Positions 7,783 through 14,855 of a stretch of 64,000 bases of DNA are shown here, one piece after another. Origin of the DNA: a virus; the IMG/VR virus record IMGVR_UViG_3300047564_004450, positions 1 through 64,000 of that record, one strand, 5' to 3'. The notes below the pieces were generated by a model, which was not told the origin of the DNA, did no database searches, and worked only from the letters and a program-made list of their open reading frames with translations. Position 1 is the first letter of the stretch. Every line of letters begins with the position of its first letter. A program made the position numbers and the translations under genes.

Positions 7783-7833
7783 CGTTCATTTGCTATTTGC
7801 AAATAGCAAACGGAAGTAAGCCGACTCGGAACG
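7783..7833 (+). promoter_or_regulatory. Probable glutamine riboswitch (glnA / downstream-peptide type)
   Basis: Stem P1 pairs CGTTC (7783-7787) with GAACG (7829-7833). Inside is a perfect 22-base palindrome (7789-7810) forming P2, then the conserved ACGGAAGTAAG segment (from 7810) and a short CCG/CGG stem (7821-7829). CGTTCA, then ACGGAAGTA, then GGAACG, in this order, is the signature of glutamine-binding RNAs known from cyanobacteria and cyanophages. A 50-residue peptide gene starts 12 bases downstream, as expected for the downstream-peptide class. The match is from memory of the consensus, not from a covariance search. Confidence 0.7.
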
Positions 7834-7845
7834 GATCGTTCATCT

Positions 7846-7998
7846 ATGGAAGCACTCATTCTAACTTGTTTACAAGCACAATTGATTGTTTCTCGGGTTA
7901 ATGCATACTCATTGCCAAAGCAGATCCGAAATGATTTGATTTGGGAGGTGAAGCAAATATCTCCGAAGGAGTGCAAAATAGACGCAAAAGCCGACTGA
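7846..7998 (+). CDS. Riboswitch-downstream peptide, 50 aa
   Basis: A 50-residue peptide beginning MEALILTCLQAQLIVSRVNA and ending ECKIDAKAD, the kind of short conserved product found after glutamine riboswitches in marine picocyanobacteria and their phages. No typical Shine-Dalgarno precedes it; the purine-rich bases 7827-7835 lie in the 3' side of the aptamer, so ligand binding could control their access. By analogy with small glutamine-synthetase inactivating factors controlled by such switches it may act in nitrogen metabolism, but I see no direct sequence link to those proteins. Confidence 0.65.
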   Translation: MEALILTCLQAQLIVSRVNAYSLPKQIRNDLIWEVKQISPKECKIDAKAD

Positions 7999-8008
7999 AG
8001 GAACGCTC
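7981..8008 (+). promoter_or_regulatory. Second aptamer-like 3' element
   Basis: ACG-C, AAGCCGACT and GAAGGAACGC (7997-8006) repeat the 3' half of the upstream aptamer (which has AAGCCGACT, then CGGAACG). GAACG at 8001-8005 can pair with a second CGTTC at 7837-7841, placing the peptide gene inside the loop. The element overlaps the end of that gene and precedes the gene at 8038. It may be a second, degenerate switch. Confidence 0.35.
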
Positions 8009-8037
8009 TTTAACCTAAAAACTAAGGAGAAAACCTA

Positions 8038-8196
8038 ATGTCACAAGCAACTTATAGGGGTTGTCAGTATAATACCGACACACCTAAAGAAGAATATCGT
8101 AAGTGGTATTCTAAAACACATGCACCAGCACATCCACAAAATACATACCGTGGAATTCCCTATCGTCCTTGCAATAATGGGGAGGTGGCAAAATGA
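8038..8196 (+). CDS. Small DUF4278-like protein, 52 aa
   Basis: AAGGAG (8024-8029) with 8-base spacing gives a strong start. The peptide contains two YRG motifs (QATYRGCQY near the start and NTYRGIPYRP near the end), a hallmark of short cyanobacterial DUF4278-type proteins found in picocyanobacteria and their phages. Function of that family is unknown. It overlaps the next start by 4 bp. Confidence 0.6.
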   Translation: MSQATYRGCQYNTDTPKEEYRKWYSKTHAPAHPQNTYRGIPYRPCNNGEVAK

Positions 8197-8300
8197 TTGT
8201 CAAATTAAATCCTCTTCAGATTATTAAAGATAAAAAAGAAAAAGACGAAAAACTTAAAGAAGCACAATTGAATATGGCAAAGCAACCACAAGTTGCTTAA
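8193..8300 (+). CDS. Hypothetical charged peptide, 35 aa
   Basis: Coupled to the previous gene by an ATGA overlap; GGAGG just upstream serves as ribosome binding site. The peptide is Lys/Glu-rich (IIKDKKEKDEKLKEAQ) and probably one helix. It is the last gene before a strong terminator. Function unknown. Confidence 0.5.
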   Translation: MIVKLNPLQIIKDKKEKDEKLKEAQLNMAKQPQVA

Positions 8301-8306
8301 TAAATT

Positions 8307-8336
8307 AGAGAGGGACTTGACTCCCTCTCTTTTTTT
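8307..8336 (+). terminator. Intrinsic terminator
   Basis: A perfect 9-bp stem AGAGAGGGA (8307-8315) / TCCCTCTCT (8322-8330), loop CTTGAC, then a T-run to 8336. It ends the riboswitch transcript. Confidence 0.88.
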
Positions 8337-8345
8337 GTGTAAAAT
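8317..8345 (+). promoter_or_regulatory. Sigma-70-like promoter inside the terminator
   Basis: TTGACT (8317-8322) begins in the terminator loop and is followed after 17 bp by TAAAAT (8340-8345). Transcription would start near 8352, 18 bases before the next gene. Same terminator-promoter nesting as after psbA. Confidence 0.55.
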
Positions 8346-8369
8346 GTACATGTCGAACAAATATATTTC

Positions 8370-8519
8370 ATGGATAAAGAAAAGGTTTCGTGGATAATAG
8401 AAAACATGGAAATTCTTATTTCCATGCTTAAAGAAGAAGTTAAAACCGAATCAAATGATTTTCAAACTTTTCTTCCACCAGATCTTGATGATGACATTGA
8501 ATACTACGAGGAGGATTAA
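8370..8519 (+). CDS. Hypothetical acidic protein, 49 aa
   Basis: First gene after the nested promoter. Begins MDKEKVSWIIENMEILISM and ends in a very acidic stretch (DLDDDIEYYEED). The GAGGAGG in its last codons is the ribosome binding site of the next gene, so the two are co-transcribed. No family recognised. Confidence 0.55.
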   Translation: MDKEKVSWIIENMEILISMLKEEVKTESNDFQTFLPPDLDDDIEYYEED

Positions 8520-8521
8520 AA

Positions 8522-8710
8522 ATGTACGAAACATTAACTGAATTTGAAAGAGCACTTGCTCGATTTGGAGATAAAGTTCAATATATTGTTGGACTTGAAG
8601 TATCTGATAAAATGTCTCCCGAAGTTGCATATCAGGAGATTAAAGATATGATGAAGGAACTCAAAAAACTTCGTAAAAAAGAAAAAGATAGTTGGGAGAT
8701 TGAAGAATGA
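8522..8710 (+). CDS. Hypothetical helical protein, 62 aa
   Basis: Strong GAGGAGG ribosome binding site within the preceding gene. Residues 30-60 form a charged helix (KDMMKELKKLRKKEKD) that could be a coiled coil. It overlaps the thyX start by 4 bp (ATGA). Function unknown. Confidence 0.65.
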   Translation: MYETLTEFERALARFGDKVQYIVGLEVSDKMSPEVAYQEIKDMMKELKKLRKKEKDSWEIEE

Positions 8711-9381
8711 ATACAAAACTAATTGCTATCACTCAGGGTGCTGGTGATCTGATTGAACAGAATGCTCAAGAGGTAATCTCTTACATTGCCCGTGTCAGCA
8801 ACCCAAACAATCAACTCAACTTTGATACTGCTGCTGGATTGCTTCGGTATTGTATCAAGCATGAGCACTGGAGCATCTTTGAACATGCCTTTATGACCCT
8901 GGAGATCAACACTACCAGGGGCATTGCTGCCCAGATCCTCAGGCATCGTTCATTCACCTTCCAGGAGTTCTCACAGAGGTATGCTGATAGCTCTTTGCTT
9001 GGGGATATTCCCGTTCCTGAACTTCGTCGTCAGGACACCAAGAATCGTCAGAATAGTATTGATGATGTAGATCCTTATATTCTACAAAAATATGAAATGC
9101 TGAATCAAGACTATTTTAAACGAGGAATGGATCTGTATAAGCAAATGTTGGATGATGGTATTGCTAAAGAATGTGCTAGATTCATTCTTCCTCTTGCAAC
9201 ACCTACACGAATCTATATGACTGGTTCTTGTCGTTCTTGGATTCATTATATTCAACTTCGTTCTGAAAATGGAACACAGCAGGAGCATATGGATATTGCT
9301 AAAGAATGTCAGTGTATTTTTGCTGGACAATTTCCCAATGTTGCAGAAGCATTGGAGTGGAATACACATAATAAATACTGA
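8707..9381 (+). CDS. thyX: Flavin-dependent thymidylate synthase
   Basis: A 224-residue ThyX, which makes dTMP from dUMP using FAD, NADPH and methylene-tetrahydrofolate. The diagnostic RHRX7S motif is intact (R79-H-R81, then Ser89), followed by the QRYAD segment; the SCRSWIHYIQLR region supplies further dUMP/FAD contacts. It is widespread in cyanophages and supports DNA synthesis. The first ~350 bp are GC-rich with host-like codons, while the rest is AT-rich like the phage, a break near 9060 suggesting a mosaic origin. Start fixed by overlap with the previous gene. Confidence 0.95.
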   Translation: MNTKLIAITQGAGDLIEQNAQEVISYIARVSNPNNQLNFDTAAGLLRYCIKHEHWSIFEHAFMTLEINTTRGIAAQILRHRSFTFQEFSQRYADSSLLGDIPVPELRRQDTKNRQNSIDDVDPYILQKYEMLNQDYFKRGMDLYKQMLDDGIAKECARFILPLATPTRIYMTGSCRSWIHYIQLRSENGTQQEHMDIAKECQCIFAGQFPNVAEALEWNTHNKY

Positions 9382-9400
9382 TACACATTATTATTAGAAA

Positions 9401-9652
9401 ATGGCAACATATCCTGTTATTCACATTACAACTGGTGAACAAAAAGAAGTGGAAATGAGTATCCATGATTGGGATCAATGGAAAAAAGATAACCCAGAAT
9501 GGACACGGGATTGGTCTGATCCATCAACTTGCCCTTCAGCAGGGGAAGTTGGTGAATGGCGTGATAAACTTGAAAATAAACATTCTGGTTGGAAAGAAGT
9601 TTTAGATAAAGCTGCAAAATCTGCTGGATCCAAAAATCAAATTAGAAGGTAA
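9401..9652 (+). CDS. Conserved phage protein, 83 aa
   Basis: A small hydrophilic, Trp-rich protein (SIHDWDQWKKDNPEWTRDW) ending in SGWKEVLDKAAKSAG. The pattern of a short beta start, a charged middle and a GWKEVL-type end recalls small FmdB-like proteins of T4-type marine phages, but the cysteines of a zinc ribbon are missing, so I give no function. It lies directly before phoH. Confidence 0.6.
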   Translation: MATYPVIHITTGEQKEVEMSIHDWDQWKKDNPEWTRDWSDPSTCPSAGEVGEWRDKLENKHSGWKEVLDKAAKSAGSKNQIRR

Positions 9653-9660
9653 GAAATTCT

Positions 9661-10419
9661 ATGGCAAGAAAAAGAAGGGGACCGACCGAAAATCAAGTTG
9701 GTGTTGGGTTGACACCGAAACAATTAAGAAGAAAAAAACCAATCAATGTAGATCTTTTAAAAGATATTACCCCCTTAACAGATAATCAAGAACGATTATT
9801 CAATGCCTATGAAGAAAATAAACATTTAGTTGCATATGGCGCAGCAGGAACTGGAAAAACATTTATCACACTCTATAATTCTTTATGTGATGTTTTGGAT
9901 GAAAGATCACCATACGAAAAGATTTATTTGGTAAGGTCACTAGTTCCCACAAGGGAAATTGGATTTCTTCCAGGATCTCATGATGACAAAGCAGATCTTT
10001 ATCAGATCCCATATAAAAACATGGTAAAAGCAATGTTTGATGTGTATGATGAAGCTGCAGAAGAGATGCTCTATGCAAATCTGAAGACACAAGGAACTAT
10101 TAGTTTTTGGTCAACTTCATTTATTCGTGGAACGACATTTGAAAATGCGATTATTATTGTTGATGAATTTCAAAACTTGAACTTTCATGAGCTTGATAGT
10201 ATAATTACAAGAGTTGGAGAAAACTCTAAGATCATGTTCTGTGGAGACACAAGGCAAAGTGATCTCACAAAACAATACGAACGATCTGGAGTTGTTGATT
10301 TTATGAGGATCTTGCAGCAAATGCCTTCCTTTGAAATGATTCATTTTGAAGTTGATGACATTGTAAGATCTGGACTTGTTAAAGAATACCTTACTAAAAA
10401 AACGGAGCTTGATCTTTAA
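9661..10419 (+). CDS. phoH: PhoH-like ATPase
   Basis: A 252-residue P-loop ATPase of the PhoH family: Walker A GAAGTGKT (residues 60-67), Walker B IIIVDEFQN (Asp-Glu 168-169) and the GDTRQSDL motif that follows. PhoH is one of the commonest genes of marine phages. Its role is unsettled: linked to phosphate stress in bacteria, and related to helicase/RNA-processing NTPases. Placement next to replication genes favours a nucleic-acid role. Its stop overlaps the next start by one base (TAATG). Confidence 0.93.
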   Translation: MARKRRGPTENQVGVGLTPKQLRRKKPINVDLLKDITPLTDNQERLFNAYEENKHLVAYGAAGTGKTFITLYNSLCDVLDERSPYEKIYLVRSLVPTREIGFLPGSHDDKADLYQIPYKNMVKAMFDVYDEAAEEMLYANLKTQGTISFWSTSFIRGTTFENAIIIVDEFQNLNFHELDSIITRVGENSKIMFCGDTRQSDLTKQYERSGVVDFMRILQQMPSFEMIHFEVDDIVRSGLVKEYLTKKTELDL

Positions 10420-11117
10420 TGTTTACACATGTTGATTTGAATCTTCCCAATCTTAAAAGGGAAACTATAGATGGAATTCGATATTATAAAATCCCAGGAC
10501 AAGAAAATCTCCAAAGGCTGGTGTCGATTACTTCAGTCACCAGCCATTATAATAAAGAAAAATTTTCTGAATGGAGAGAAAAGGTAGGAGAAAAAGAAGC
10601 AAATCGTATCTGTAAAGAATCTACTTCTATTGGAACAGATACTCATACACTTACTGAACAATATCTTAAAAATCTTGATTGCAATTCTGATGTTCTTCCT
10701 ATGTCTGAAATGCTATTTCAGATTATGGTTCCTGCCCTAAACAACATAAATAATATTCACGCACTTGAAGGTTCCCTTTATAGCTCATCTCTCGGGATTG
10801 CTGGAACTACCGATTGTATCGGAGAATATACTGGAGATAATGGAATACCAGAATTAGCAATAATTGACTTCAAAACCTCAAAGTATCCAAAACCAAGAAA
10901 ATGGATTGAAGATTATTTCGTCCAATGTTGTGCGTATGCATGTATGCTTCATGAATTAACAGGTCTTTCTGTTAAAAAATTTGTTATTATCATGGGTTGC
11001 CGAGATGGCGAACTCCGTGTTTATGAAGAGTACGATAAGAAAAAATATTTTAATCTCTTGCTTAAATATATCAAAAAATTTGTTAATGATAAGGTAATGG
11101 ATTATGAGTGTATTTGA
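10419..11117 (+). CDS. PD-(D/E)XK exonuclease
   Basis: A 232-residue nuclease of the PD-(D/E)XK superfamily, similar to cyanophage exonucleases related to Cas4/MGME1. The active-site pattern is visible: Glu in ALEGSLYS, Asp in AGTTDCIGEY, the IDFKTSK strand with Asp and Lys, and the Gln of the VQCCAYACML helix. It would resect DNA ends in recombination-dependent replication. It overlaps phoH by one base and gene 33 by 14 bp. Confidence 0.8.
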   Translation: MFTHVDLNLPNLKRETIDGIRYYKIPGQENLQRLVSITSVTSHYNKEKFSEWREKVGEKEANRICKESTSIGTDTHTLTEQYLKNLDCNSDVLPMSEMLFQIMVPALNNINNIHALEGSLYSSSLGIAGTTDCIGEYTGDNGIPELAIIDFKTSKYPKPRKWIEDYFVQCCAYACMLHELTGLSVKKFVIIMGCRDGELRVYEEYDKKKYFNLLLKYIKKFVNDKVMDYECI

Positions 11118-11415
11118 CAATTTCATAGATTTAAATTTAGAAAATACAATGGATAAAGAATATAAACAGGAAATTAAAAAAGTCCTACAGGAAAAATTTT
11201 ATTGTCCGTCCAGGTTTGCTCAAGAAATTGAGAAAGTTGTTCAAGAAGAAAAAGTTTCTTACATTGATGCTATCATTTATTTCTGCGATAGAAATAAAAT
11301 TGATTTGGAATCAGTTCCAAAACTTCTTTCAAAACCATTGAAAGAAAAGATTAAATGCGAAGCAATTCATCTTAATTTTCTAAAGAAAACCTCTAAAGCA
11401 CGATTGGTATTTTGA
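11104..11415 (+). CDS. 33: Late transcription co-activator gp33
   Basis: A 103-residue protein matching T4 gp33, which bridges RNA polymerase and the sliding clamp to activate late transcription. The typical core is present: YIDAIIYFCDRNKIDLESV followed by KPLKEKIKCEAIHLNFL. The gene order 33-59-(...)-32 is that of T4. It predicts late promoters of the kind seen before the structural genes. A second in-frame Met (residue 16) is a possible alternative start. Confidence 0.8.
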   Translation: MSVFDNFIDLNLENTMDKEYKQEIKKVLQEKFYCPSRFAQEIEKVVQEEKVSYIDAIIYFCDRNKIDLESVPKLLSKPLKEKIKCEAIHLNFLKKTSKARLVF

Positions 11416-12008
11416 ATCTTAATCCGTTAGAATGTTATAGGACTTATATTGCAATTAAGAATCACTTTACTCAGAAAAAATATGATTTTCACAAATACAA
11501 TGGTAAAGTGAAAGCTTCTTTGCAATCTTTTTACAATCGAAAAGACAGGTTCTGGTTTGAAAAAATGTCCAGAACAAAAACTGAAGAAGAAATTAAAAAC
11601 TTTTTTGTTGCCAATTTTGCATCTTGTGATGATCCCCAGACCTTATGGATTGGGGAAATCATTAAGAATGGAGAGCAGAACTATAAGAACTGGCAAAAGA
11701 AACTTCAATCTTTAACTTATATCTTCAAAGAAGAATTGGATGTTATATTTTCTGATGGAGATTTTGTTTCCAACTTCAAAGTCATTGGATCTAAACACCC
11801 ACGTATAATTAAACTTTATCTATCTGGAAAAGTTTCATTAGAAACTCTTGTTATTCTCAACAGGGTTTTAAAATACAAATCAAATTATGACAAGAATCTT
11901 ATCGATCCAATATGGGAATTTACTTCCATGAAGATAGAAAAGTATTCTCCTTTTATACATATTGACATGGATAAGTACAAAAATATAATTAAGGAGTTTA
12001 TCAAGTGA
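11412..12008 (+). CDS. 59: DNA helicase loader gp59
   Basis: A 198-residue protein resembling T4 gp59, which loads gp41 helicase on forked DNA covered with gp32. The N-terminal YRTYIAIKNHFTQKKYDFHKYNG region matches the gp59 start, and the WIGEI and LKLYLSGKVSLETLVIL-like stretches follow. No ATG precedes the conserved part: translation most likely starts at TTG 11412, overlapping the gene 33 stop (TTGA). It directly follows gene 33, as in T4. Confidence 0.85.
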   Translation: MNLNPLECYRTYIAIKNHFTQKKYDFHKYNGKVKASLQSFYNRKDRFWFEKMSRTKTEEEIKNFFVANFASCDDPQTLWIGEIIKNGEQNYKNWQKKLQSLTYIFKEELDVIFSDGDFVSNFKVIGSKHPRIIKLYLSGKVSLETLVILNRVLKYKSNYDKNLIDPIWEFTSMKIEKYSPFIHIDMDKYKNIIKEFIK

Positions 12009-12331
12009 GTTTTTTTAATTCTGAAATTGTACGAGCAGAAATGACTGAGATTACAATTCTCCAGGAAGATATCTATAAAAATATTTTTAAATTTCCAACA
12101 ATGAATTTAGATGAAAAGAAGTTTCATGTTGGGTTACTTGAAAAACTTCTTGAAAAGCAAAGGATTTTATATACCAGATTATCTCTTTCTGATGACCCAG
12201 AAGCAATTGAATTTAAAGAAAAAATTCAAAGGCAAGCAGTGATGATGGGAATGCAAGAGAATATAGATATTGGTGTGATTTTTAATAATATGGAATCCAT
12301 GATTAAAGTCATGAAAGATGTTTTATCATAA
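12005..12331 (+). CDS. DUF1825 family protein
   Basis: A 108-residue all-helical protein opening with FFNSEIVRAEMTEI and continuing with a LEKLLEKQRILYTRLSLS segment, like the cyanobacterial DUF1825 family that cyanophages also carry. Function is unknown. It starts at GTG overlapping the gene 59 stop by 4 bp, so it is translated with the replication genes. The presence of a cyanobacterial family between genes 59 and 32 points to host-derived ancestry. Confidence 0.75.
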   Translation: MSFFNSEIVRAEMTEITILQEDIYKNIFKFPTMNLDEKKFHVGLLEKLLEKQRILYTRLSLSDDPEAIEFKEKIQRQAVMMGMQENIDIGVIFNNMESMIKVMKDVLS

Positions 12332-12339
12332 AATAAATT

Positions 12340-13068
12340 ATGACGTATAATATAAGTAATACATGTCAAATAGAAAATCTTTCAAATATCTATGAGCATG
12401 TTTTTGGATTTCCTTATGAGGGGTTTTTTGTTGAAGTTGGAGCTTATGACGGAGAATTCTGCTCCAATACAAGTGGACTTTCTGATTTTGGGTGGAATGG
12501 ATTATACATAGAACCAATTCAAAGGTCGTATGAACTTTGTTATAATAGGCATTATTATAACAAAGCCGAAGTAATTCGTTGTTCTATTGGGTCTGTTGAG
12601 GGAGAAATAAATTTCTATAACTCTTACAGTAGATCAATGGACAAAGATAGTCAAGATTGTTTATATTATCAATATTCAACATCAGATATGTCTGAAGTTT
12701 TAAGAACTCCAGACATAGAATGGATGAGTCATATATCTTATGATATTGTAAAGGTTCCTCAATATAGACTGGAAGTAATTTTAAAAGAACACAATGTACC
12801 AAAAAATTTTGATATCTTAGTAGTTGATGTTGAAGGGAATGAGTACGATGTTATGAAATCTTTTTCTATTGATTTTTGGAAACCAAAAATGATTATAATA
12901 GAATTAAAAGAATTAAATGAAAAATATCAAAACTTTTTGGATTACATAGAAGAATGTAAATTGATAAGAAAAAAAATAATTTCTCATGGATATAAAGAAA
13001 TATATAAAGATGATATAAACACTATATTTTTAGATACAGGGCTTGACATCCCTTCTTGCCACTGGTAG
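12340..13068 (+). CDS. FkbM-type methyltransferase
   Basis: A 242-residue SAM-dependent methyltransferase: motif I FFVEVGAYDGE (about residues 28-38), an acidic residue after strand 2 (YIEPI), and the FkbM-typical DILVVDVEGNEYDVMKSF segment (about 158-175). FkbM enzymes usually methylate sugar or polyketide hydroxyls. It sits between DUF1825 and gene 32, where T4 has no such gene, so it looks like an insertion into the replication block. Its AT-rich codon use contrasts with gene 32. It could act with the other glycan enzymes at 3272 and 38503. Confidence 0.85.
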   Translation: MTYNISNTCQIENLSNIYEHVFGFPYEGFFVEVGAYDGEFCSNTSGLSDFGWNGLYIEPIQRSYELCYNRHYYNKAEVIRCSIGSVEGEINFYNSYSRSMDKDSQDCLYYQYSTSDMSEVLRTPDIEWMSHISYDIVKVPQYRLEVILKEHNVPKNFDILVVDVEGNEYDVMKSFSIDFWKPKMIIIELKELNEKYQNFLDYIEECKLIRKKIISHGYKEIYKDDINTIFLDTGLDIPSCHW

Positions 13069-13071
13069 GAT
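13043..13071 (+). promoter_or_regulatory. Sigma-70-like promoter of gene 32
   Basis: Consensus TTGACA (13043-13048), 17 bp, TAGGAT (13066-13071), with the -10 overlapping the stop codon of the preceding gene. It gives gene 32 its own transcript with a leader of about 37 bases. Confidence 0.65.
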
Positions 13072-13114
13072 AAAGTCGTCGTAAAGGCCAAATCTCAAAC
13101 AATCCGTAAAACAC

Positions 13115-14062
13115 ATGTCTGATTTTTCTAAACTCAAAAAGCAATCCTCTCTTGGTTCTCTCACCGAAAAACTGGTGAAAGAAGTTGAAAAACTGAATAG
13201 TGGAAATGGCACTGATGATCGTCTCTGGAAACCTGCAATGGGTAAGGACGGTGTTGGTTCTGCCGTTATCCGATTCCTGCCTGCCCCTCCCGATGAAGAT
13301 CTTCCTTGGGTGAAGATGTATTCTCATGGATTCCAAGGTCCTGGTGGATGGTACATCGAAAATTCTCTCACCACAATTAGCAAAGAAGATCCCGTTGCAA
13401 AACTGAATCGTGGTCTTTGGAACACTGGTGATCCTAAAGATCAGGAAACAGTCCGTAAGCAAAAGCGTAAACTGTCCTACTACAGCAACATCTACGTTGT
13501 AAAGGATCCCGCAAATCCTCAGAATGAAGGTAAAGTATTTCTCTTCAAGTATGGTAAAAAGATCTTTGATAAGATCCTGAATGCAATGCAACCAGAGTTT
13601 GAAGACGAAGAACCCATCAATCCTTTTGATTTTTGGGCAGGAGCAAACTTCCGTCTGAAGATTCGTAAGGTGGAAGGTTACTGGAACTACGACAAATCTG
13701 AATTTGATACTGCTGGTCCTCTTCTTGAAGACGATGAAGCACTGGAAGCAATCTGGAAGAAAGAGTATTCTCTTTCTGCAATCCTTGCTCCTGATCAATT
13801 CAAGTCCTATGAAGAACTTGAGAAGCGCATGAATTATGTCCTTGGCATCAATCGTGTTGCTCCCAAAGCATCTACTCACGATGAAGAGGAAGAGTATGAA
13901 TCTTATGCTCCTAAGAAAACTAGTGAGGAAGATGTTCTGAGGGAACTTGAAAATTCTTACAAGAAGAGTAAGGATGTTGCTCCTGCAAAACAAACTGATC
14001 TAGAAGAAAATGATGATGAAGACGATTATCTTCGCAAGTTCCAAGGTCTTCTTGATGATTGA
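13115..14062 (+). CDS. 32: Single-stranded DNA-binding protein gp32
   Basis: A 315-residue T4 gp32 homologue that coats ssDNA in replication, recombination and repair. The Lys-rich start, the OB-fold core (FLPAPPDEDLPW, FWAGANFRLKIRK) and an acidic C-terminal tail ending EDDYLRKFQGLLDD, used by T4 gp32 to bind partners such as gp59, are all present. The protein has no cysteine at all, so the zinc site of T4 gp32 (one His, three Cys) cannot exist. Codons are GC-rich, consistent with high expression. It has its own promoter and ends in a terminator inside the convergent gene 53. Confidence 0.95.
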   Translation: MSDFSKLKKQSSLGSLTEKLVKEVEKLNSGNGTDDRLWKPAMGKDGVGSAVIRFLPAPPDEDLPWVKMYSHGFQGPGGWYIENSLTTISKEDPVAKLNRGLWNTGDPKDQETVRKQKRKLSYYSNIYVVKDPANPQNEGKVFLFKYGKKIFDKILNAMQPEFEDEEPINPFDFWAGANFRLKIRKVEGYWNYDKSEFDTAGPLLEDDEALEAIWKKEYSLSAILAPDQFKSYEELEKRMNYVLGINRVAPKASTHDEEEEYESYAPKKTSEEDVLRELENSYKKSKDVAPAKQTDLEENDDEDDYLRKFQGLLDD

Positions 14063-14854
14063 TTAATCTTCAAAATCTACAGTAGATCCTCTTTTCAAGG
14101 TTCCAGACACATACTGTTTGGAACCTTTTTTGTATTCAAGATTTTCTTCCATTTGATCTATAAGAATTCCCAAATATTCTCTCTTTAAAACAAAGATCTG
14201 TCTTTTTTCTTCGTTAATTTTTAATTCATACTCATAATTTGATACTTCTTTTATCACACTATTGTAAAGAACATCTTTACCAGTTCCGTAGTCAAAAAAT
14301 TGAAGGTACGTTGGTTTAAGTTTCAAATAATTTGGGTTTGGAACTTCTACATCAATAATCGTAGTTATTTCAGTTCTGGGGTCATATAATTCTTGCTTTT
14401 CTATAATAGTTTGTTCAAAATCAATGTATTGATTTGAAACTTGAAGTCCAGCTGGAACTATGACAACTCCTTGACTATCTTTTATTTCTAAAGTTTCATA
14501 ATATCTCGGTGAATATAATTCTTGAAAATTGCCATACTTCTCCATTAAATATGCTTCAAAATTTAATTGAGATAATGGCCATTCGGAATACATGTCAATA
14601 ATATTATTTGATAGTAAAATAACCCAGTCAAGATTTTGATCTTCATAAACTTTATATGCAACATTATCTGGTCTATCATCGCCTTCAATAATATAACGAT
14701 CAAATACTGTGATGTTATTAAACAAATCTTCTCTTATGCTTCCCCTCACGAAAAAATTTTTAACTTTGATGAAGTCTGAGGAACCTATTTTGCCTGGACC
14801 TCTTGAGATGTATTCAAAATCTGGAATATATCTGAAATAGTTGTTATCTGACAT
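14063..14854 (-). CDS. 53: Baseplate wedge protein gp53
   Basis: A 263-residue homologue of T4 gp53, the wedge subunit that joins wedges round the hub. The conserved front half is clear: a FDRYIIEGDDRPDNVAYKVY stretch, then LDWVILLSNNI and MYSEWPLS. It is the last gene of a minus-strand trio (4-48-53), one base after gene 48. Its stop codon abuts the gene 32 stop with no gap, and its C-terminal codons also encode the gene 32 terminator. Confidence 0.92.
   Translation of the reverse strand: MSDNNYFRYIPDFEYISRGPGKIGSSDFIKVKNFFVRGSIREDLFNNITVFDRYIIEGDDRPDNVAYKVYEDQNLDWVILLSNNIIDMYSEWPLSQLNFEAYLMEKYGNFQELYSPRYYETLEIKDSQGVVIVPAGLQVSNQYIDFEQTIIEKQELYDPRTEITTIIDVEVPNPNYLKLKPTYLQFFDYGTGKDVLYNSVIKEVSNYEYELKINEEKRQIFVLKREYLGILIDQMEENLEYKKGSKQYVSGTLKRGSTVDFED
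14097..14131 (+). terminator. Gene 32 terminator encoded within gene 53
   Basis: A 13-bp stem with one G-T pair (14097-14109 with 14115-14127), loop CATAC, followed by six T (14126-14131). It lies 35 bases after the gene 32 stop codon, inside the 3' coding part of the oppositely oriented gene 53. Confidence 0.85.
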
Positions 14855-14855
14855 T

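Noticed and set aside
7707-7976. Minus-strand 89-residue frame over the riboswitch region
   Set aside because: It lies across the aptamer and the plus-strand peptide gene and has no start signal or protein-like features.
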